Source: Harmonia axyridis (lineage: Eukaryota > Arthropoda > Insecta > Coleoptera > Coccinellidae). From it: a DNA stretch of 64,000 nt. Of this stretch, positions 58,081 through 64,000 are shown in pieces. A program made the translations under genes and the position numbers. Under the pieces are notes generated by a model, which saw nothing but the letters and a program-made list of their open reading frames with translations, made no database searches and was not told the DNA's origin. Position 1 is the stretch's first letter, and each line of letters begins with the position of its first letter. The DNA lies in NCBI RefSeq assembly GCF_914767665.1, contig NC_059501.1, forward strand, positions 7,504,501 through 7,568,500. The letters are read 5' to 3'.

Positions 58081-60290
58081 CCCACCTTATTGTCCTTATT
58101 TCTGAAGTAGTAGATGAAAACTGACGATCTTAGATATTTGATAAACAATACCAAATAGTCCATAAACAAAATAGATTCACCTAATAACAAAATGATCTAT
58201 ATAAATTAAAGGAGAAGAGAAAATGAATGTTTGTTTTGCCCAAAATATAACAAAAAAATCAGGTCTTCACGGAAATATTTTCCTAAATTTTCAATAATTC
58301 ATTTCGTAATTAACGAAATTACAAATAATTACCAGAATGGATCTATATTACGTGTAATTATTCAACTCAATGATTAATAATCATTCATCCTTGAGGTAGG
58401 TTTCTTCATCGAGTTATTTATTATGGATTGACAGCTATACGAGATGTTGATGCACATGCAAAAAGTAACATGTTTAGAATATAAATAACATATTAACTTT
58501 TGATGTGTCATTAATTATAAAGGCTTGGTACAGACTCTCCGTTTTGTTGGTCGAATTTTCACGATCAGTAAAACAACTGTTACTGAATATATGTGGGGAA
58601 AATAATTACAAAAATGACAGTATAGTGATGCGGAACAAAATATGAGTTATTTGAAGTTGGCCTTTTCTGAAATATTATACTTACACCAAGGAAAAGTCCA
58701 ATCAATCTAGACATTTTCAGGAATAGAGTTTTTTATATATACCTAATCTTCTATCGACTGACAATTCCATTGACTCTGAGAAAATTAGAAGAAAGCACAA
58801 ATTATATTCACTTGGAAAAAACTAACATAATGAAAAAAAGTACTGCAAAGCTATGAATGTTGTGAGAAAACTGATGTAATACAATCGGGCACAACCTTTT
58901 TCATTGAAAACGTTTTGAGGTAAAAAAAATGTTATAAAATCAAATAAAAATTTTTTTTTTTAATTTTAAATTTAGATAATTAATTTCCAAGTAAAGACCG
59001 AATCCATTGAATAAAAATGTTATTGATATCTAGGTATGGCAAGAATTTTTGCTCATTTCATCTATATGTATTGAATTGTAGAGCCTCTGATAAAAGACAT
59101 GATATGATGCAGAAACAGAATGCAAAATTCAAATGATTGATAGACGATAACGATAGAGAAAGCGATATGAATACATCTTAAAAAAATAATTTCTTCAGAG
59201 GACGTTTCTAGTTGCGTTGCTCTCCAACAGATGGCTCTTAGTACTATATTGAAGCCAAAACGGATATCATACTCATAGACTCAATACACTGATATGTATA
59301 TATTTTTTTAAAGTGTGAATAATTTTCTTACAATTTATCATAACTCCAAAGACCTAATATTTGGTAGACTCTAATTTCTCATTAAAAAATTACAGGTAAA
59401 TTATATGTTTCTAGACTTGAAAAAACTAATAGAATTCTCCATATAAAAATTCGAGAAAAAATTATCACCTGTAGACCTACCTTTATATCCAACACATATT
59501 TCCGAAATGGAAGGTTTATATCTAAGGTAATGATAAAAACATGTGTAACTTGAAGTGTAATATGAGGAATCATTAATCATGGATCTCTGGTGTTAATTTG
59601 TGTCTACCTTAATTACTCTGCTTCCATGAGTGGGACACGCGATAATAAAGAATGGTGAAAAATAATTATGAAATTCATAAGCCAGGTTCCAATACAGTTT
59701 TTTTTTTCTTTTATTATATAAGTGGTATTTTGTTTCGTTCTATAGGATGGTTATTCAGTGGCATATCTTGTTTATTTTCATTAAATTATACATCGTTTTC
59801 AATGTCTCACATTATCCATTGATTTTTTTTTTCAATTCATATAAAAATATGAAAAAAATTTAAATATTTTTCTTGAAAAAAATGGAATAAATTGAATTAA
59901 AAAAATCATTGTAGACTAACCACTTAAAATTTTATTTTTTCTGTTTCTTTTCTTCCTTTTTGAATCATACCAATGAAATTTGAATGTTATACGAAATGGC
60001 GAATGCGATAATTATTACGATTAAAAAATCAATTGTTATTACAATGATATAAAGGTGTCTGGTGACAAGAGATAAAGCTGTTGAAAATTTCTTCAAATGT
60101 CAGTCTGGATATTGAAATTGAGGTGACTTAAGACATAAGAATACAATGCATTTTAAAAGTATCGCAATTATTATTATTATTATTATCCATAGTAAGATAT
60201 AAGTTATGCAATTCTTATAATCTGTAGTAAGAATAAGAAACTTGATAATGGGGAATATCGATTTTATCAAATTAGGACAATTAGGTCAGA
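58081..60290. other. AT-rich intergenic
   Basis: No coding match. An (ATT)n run is at 60170-60186. A worn GTCTTCACGGAAATATTTTC phrase near 58264 recalls similar words at 18.4 and 24.5 kb. Confidence 0.5.
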
Positions 60291-61065
60291 ACTGGACAAA
60301 TTTTCAACGTAAAAGTGAACTTTTTGAGAACTTGGATACCTGAAAGTGGTTTGAAGTGACTTTTAACAATGAATTATCGAAAATATTGAACCCATAATTA
60401 TTTCAACGTTACTTTGTAAATCATTTTTACATTTACATTTTTTTAAAATTTTTTATAGCTGTATACCATTTCAGTTTTCATTTTTGAGTTACTCTCTCGT
60501 CGTTTCTCATTACTGCACAAATTTTCAACGTGAACGTGAAGTTTTTAAGAATTTGGTTTGCTGGAAGGTGTTCAAAGTAACTTTTAGTGATAAATCTATA
60601 AGTCAGTTATTGAGAGCATAGTCCTCTTTTGTGTGTAAAGTCTATTTTTTCTTTTAGCAAAGCTGTTTTTACTACTACGAGTATTCATAAAATTTCGTGT
60701 TGAATCAAGTAGGTTGACAACTTTGACAGAAGGCCATTGTTGTTTAGGATAATTCAGATCATATTCATTGTTTCCTCTTTGTTACCAGTGATTTAGTGTT
60801 TTGTTGAATTAAAAAAATGCCTCATACATTTTCAAATGAGGAATTTGCCGATATCAACCTAATGCAACTCAATTCTCAATAAATTGAAACTGAAATGGAA
60901 AACAGCTATAAAAAGGAAAACCAATGTGGAAATGAATTACAAAGTGATGTTGAAATAATTATGGATCCAATATTTTTGATAATTCATTGTTGAAAGTCAC
61001 TTCATACCACTTTCAGGTATCCAAGTTCTTAAAAACTTCACATTTAGGTTGGAAATTTGTGCAGT
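60291..61065 (+). mobile_element. Fold-back DNA transposon with a DUF4817-like start
   Basis: An arm of about 95 bp at 60291-60390 pairs with 60965-61065 (GGATACCTGAAAGTGG on the left, complement on the right). A third, direct copy of the arm start is at 60515-60600. Between them ATG at 60817 opens MPHTFSNEEFADINLMQLNS. The first residues resemble the MPHxFSNEEYADM start common in insect IS630-type transposases (DUF4817 HTH region), ending at a stop after about 21 residues. A deletion derivative; the extra internal arm suggests a nested or rearranged event. Confidence 0.7.
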
Positions 61066-61189
61066 AAAACTGTCTGCGGGAAAATTCGAAGTACACTTCT
61101 CAGTTTAGTTTTTAGTGGTGTTTCCGAATATCAGAACAGATTTTCAAAATTGCGATATGTGTTTCGAGGATTCAAACGATTCATAATTT

Positions 61190-61460
61190 TTTGTTAACCC
61201 GGACCTGGATTTTCAAGGCGGTTATTGCATGATACGTTTGGGCTTTCAATTAGGAACATATTTGCCAAATATAAAGAAAATAAACCGGGTGGTTCGTTTG
61301 ATATGGCCTCAGAAAGAAACGGGCAAAATTCATAAAACACCCTGTTTCTCGGCTACGAAGACAGTAAAACCCAATAAATGGGGTATCTCCAGAATCGCCT
61401 TGGTGCCACCTATGCACCTGTGAAGTATTTCCGTTTCCCAATTAAACACCCTGTATATAG
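61190..61460. repeat. Probable transposon remnant with ACACCCTGT words
   Basis: AAAACACCCTGTTTCTCGG (61337) and TAAACACCCTGTATATAG (61443) close a GC-moderate segment containing AAACCGGGTGGTTCG and GGCCTCAGAAAGAAACGGGC. The style is that of widespread insect repeats. The overlapping frames 61229-61423 and 61250-61441 on opposite strands are probably not genes. Confidence 0.35.
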
Positions 61461-61497
61461 ATGATTAATGGGAAGAAGAGTGCAATACGAATTCCTG

Positions 61498-61540
61498 TAA
61501 TTCAGAACGAAGACACATTGTCGGTCTTCGTTCTGAATTA
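61498..61540. repeat. Perfect 17-bp inverted repeat, 9-nt loop
   Basis: TAATTCAGAACGAAGAC (61498-61514) and its exact complement GTCTTCGTTCTGAATTA (61524-61540) flank ACATTGTCG. No mismatches. Possibly a recent small inversion-duplication or a structured RNA stem. Confidence 0.95.
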
Positions 61541-62859
61541 GTCAATGATATCACGAATTGAAACAATGAAATGATGATTAGAATATCAATTTTAGTTATG
61601 TGGGTAATGAAGGCTTAGAATACTAGAATTTTTTTTGAATTAATTATATCCGCTCTTAAATTTCATAATTAAGTGTGAACAGTACTATTGCAGATTTTAC
61701 AGGATTTCTTTTCAATTGAAACGAAATCCTGCTGATTTTTTCACATTCAACGGCACAAAACTAGGAACCCAGAACCAAAAAAATTCATACCTTATGCACC
61801 CAACTTCCAATTGTCATCATGCAAACACACATAGGAGCACCTTACATGGATATAATCCGAACTAATGATCTCCTCGGCATCACAACACGGCTAGAGATCT
61901 GACTTCCGTACCTCCAACGATTTTGCATACAACCTTCGTTCCCTAACAAAAAAAAAAGCCTTCTCATACCTATCCTCATCGGCCTAGTCGAAACACAAAG
62001 CAGGCCTCGAACAAAACGATCAAAAGAGAAGCAGTTGGAGCCATAAGCATAAGAGGTTGAGATTTTCATGTCACTTTTGAATGTTATGCCGTAGATATCA
62101 TTAATCTTCCTTCTTAAGGGACCGATGGAGCACATTCAGGGTCTCTTATCTCCCTCTGAACCCCCAACGCCACGGTAGATCTCAACATCCAAAGTCTTTA
62201 ATGTGCTTAATTAATAAAAAGATGTGTGTAGCCATTTCTTTGTGTCCGATCGGGTCGGACGGTGCTTTATTCCTGTCATAAATCAAATTGGTTTCTGATT
62301 GCCGTTTGTCGACGTCGGTTGTTGCGAGTAAATCTTTTTTTTTTTTTATTTGAATGAATCTGAGTTGATGATGAATGACTTAAATGGGTTCGATTCGTAT
62401 TGGTTTCGATGGTACAAGCATAGTACAATTCTGGTGTATTCCTGTAAATTTTTTTGTACGAACAAGTGCAGTATGAAGCACAGCACAAGATTCCTTCATT
62501 TTGAAGTTTTGAGAGCTCGTTCTTTAATACGCCCTCGTAGACTACAGAACTGTATATTAGTATATGTAGTCCCCGATGGCGCAATTGTAACACTGATAAA
62601 CGCTCAAAATCTTCTGACCTCACCTCAGAGCTTTTCTTGTGGTTTTTTCGATACTCTATACTTGAATTTTCTTCGTTCCCATGAAGCTATTCATACAAAA
62701 TTTCGTAAGATGCTTGAAATGTTTATTTTATATAAACATGCAAAATAATCGGAACTGTATTGACGTAAATATTGGATATTTCTTTTTCAATTGTCCTCTT
62801 TTAAGCATTTGATGATATGATCACCTTGAAATTTGGTACGAAACATGAAATTATTAATT
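61541..62859. other. Intergenic
   Basis: 61840-62280 is less AT-rich and non-repetitive, with ORFs on both strands that I do not recognise. 62350-62748 has an open + frame (MNESELMMNDLNGFDSYWFR...) overlapped by an open minus frame, with no family recognised. No RNA gene seen. Confidence 0.35.
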
Positions 62860-63599
62860 CATATCAAGCCAACCAACTGACTACTTGACTTGAAAATCAA
62901 GCTCATGATAAATTATATACTTGAACTTGACTTGATATAAGATATTTATTGCTGGACTTGATATCAAGCCACTTGATGATACTTAAGCTCGTGCATGCAT
63001 AGACAAAATAATCATCTTCAAATAATAAGTACAGTGAGTTTGACATCGAACTAGGTACTAAGTTTATTCAAGAAATCTCCTAATTCTAGTAAATGAAATG
63101 GCTTGGCGTTATGGAATAGACTAATTCCTGGTTGAACCACGTTCTGGAAGTTCTAAAAATATTTTAGAATGATGGAAAAAACACGAAAACGTTTTTTCAA
63201 ACTTGACTAAAATGGTCAAAGATTTTTATCAACGCAAGTATCTTCAGCTCCTGTTGAAACACAATTTTCTGCTCTGATTTTTACAAAAACCCTGAATACA
63301 TTAGGCGAAATATCCATAAGATGCCTTAGGTCTCAGGTCTAGATCCTGAAAGATGTAATCAAATAGTGCTTGGCGGTTTCTCAATATTATGAAACTTTTT
63401 TTATATTAAATATATCTTATAGTGTTGTTATTTGTAATTCTATTTTAGACGAGTTGATAATTTTGGTTCTGGAAACAATAAGGTTCATAAATCAAAGTGT
63501 TTTTTGCAAGGTTCCTTCTGATTTTACCATTTTTTGTATTGATTGATGTGCACACTACACAAAAAAACTGCTAAAAATCAAGTAGGTTGATAGAATGTA
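62860..63599 (+). mobile_element. hAT element, copy 4, interrupted by mariner copy F
   Basis: It begins in CTTGA-rich sub-terminal sequence (ACTTGACTTGAAAATCAAGC) and decayed coding remains (TTCAGCTCCTGTTGAAACACAATTTTC, shifted TPASSAPVERQF region; AAGATGCCTTAGG). It then has the sub-terminal GTGTTTTTTGCAAGGTTCC and AAAACTGCTAAAAATCAAGT. The mariner copy F starts at 63600, inside the last part of the element, so the far terminus should lie beyond the window. Its coding part is more eroded than copies 1-3. Confidence 0.75.
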
Positions 63600-64000
63600 T
63601 AGGGTGTTTTTTTCGAGGTATATAACTTTAAGTAGGCATTACTGTTCAAGGTGGCGACCGATTTAACAGCTGTCAAGTGATTTATTCTCAGTTTGGTTTG
63701 GCAATTCATCATGAATAGACTCACGCCTGAACAACTCTTGCAAATAGTGCAATTTTATTTCGAAAATAATGGTTCTGTGCGGAATACGTATCGCGCACTA
63801 CGTTCATTTTATCTTTTATCACTTCTGGTTGAATGGCTACGTCAACAAACAAAACTGTCGCATTTGGAGTGAAGCTAATCCTCAAGTGTATGTCGAAACA
63901 CCGTTACATCCAGAAAAACTGACTGTTTGGTGCACTTTATGGGCTGGTGGAATCATTGGTCCGTACTTCTTCAAAAACGATGATGGCCAGAACGTTACAG
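63600..64000 (+). mobile_element. DD41D-type mariner, copy F, cut by the window edge
   Basis: TA at 63598-63599, then TAGGGTGTTTTTTTCGAGG. The transposase start MNRLTPEQLLQIVQFYFENN is clear at 63711, followed by the shared deletion plus a further loss that removes the first catalytic Asp block (reads RALRSFYLLS into FWLNGYVNKQNCRIW in another frame). Then VYVETPLHPEKLTVWCTLWA and GPYFFKNDDGQNVT to the window end. Inserted in a hAT element. Confidence 0.92.

Noticed and set aside
62276..62748. Overlapping ORFs of 115 and 132 residues on opposite strands
   Set aside because: Mutually antisense, neither with a known domain; cannot choose and chance is likely.
1..64000. CRISPR arrays, rRNA, tRNA, operons, bacterial-type promoters
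   Set aside because: Insect nuclear DNA; no repeat-spacer array, no tRNA A/B-box pair with cloverleaf and no rRNA sequence was recognised.
1..64000. A second Hox protein gene (Dfd, ftz, Antp) in the window
   Set aside because: Only one homeodomain helix-3 motif (WFQNRR) was found on either strand, at 4970-4990.

Overview
This is AT-rich insect DNA, probably from a beetle, lying in the Hox cluster. Two anchors fix the position. The first is the terminal homeobox exon of Sex combs reduced (Scr), 4804-5108 on the + strand. Its homeodomain and C-terminal tail are Scr-type. The second is an intact mir-10 hairpin at 55643-55722, also + strand, with both arms recognisable. In insects mir-10 sits between Scr and Deformed (Dfd). 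The window is therefore best read as the last Scr intron (1-4803), the Scr homeobox exon and 3' UTR, and then about 50 kb of Scr-Dfd interval up to and beyond mir-10. Dfd itself is not seen and should lie to the right of base 64000. The beetle assignment is only an impression from the Scr tail and the transposon types.

Most of the rest is transposon wreckage and candidate regulatory DNA. Recognised families: (1) six copies of one DD41D-type Tc1/mariner element (1-312, 3697-4335, 13623-14519, 21678-22580, 26233-27031, 63600-64000). All five copies that keep the 5' half share the same internal deletion, so this is an amplified non-autonomous subfamily. (2) A second, older DD41D-like family (around 23.8 kb) with two head-to-head fold-back derivatives (28.5 and 42.7 kb). 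(3) Two decayed DD34D mariner fragments (37.2 and 47.8 kb). (4) A hAT family whose subterminal sequence is rich in CTTGA/TCAAG words (20.5, 33.1, 34.7-35.9 and 62.9 kb), plus a 176-bp MITE with a perfect 8-bp target duplication (39931-40106). (5) A THAP-domain element present twice, 40 kb apart and inverted (11909-12822 and 52198-53077). (6) Jockey-like and RNase-H-bearing LINE pieces. (7) Several fold-back elements and MITEs.

Three tandem-repeat arrays occur: about 200 bp period at 13.46-15.67 kb, about 174 bp at 29.9-30.76 kb, and about 240-285 bp at 51.2-53.4 kb. Two of them are split by a transposon, so the empty site can be read from neighbouring repeat units.

Against the AT-rich background stand GC-richer, non-repetitive islands (13.08-13.45, 16.85-17.08, 20.09-20.35, 22.74-23.25, 25.07-25.44, 40.7-41.06, 43.24-43.73, 45.63-46.07, 53.37-53.60 kb). 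They are the best candidates for Hox enhancers, Polycomb elements, promoters or exons of the mir-10 primary transcript. The most interesting possibilities are an 11-nt complement to miR-10-5p in the presumed Scr 3' UTR, a coding-like block at 6541-6656 in the same splice phase as the homeobox exon, a CpG-rich candidate first exon ending at 41063, and an orphan exon-like ORF at 34437-34604.
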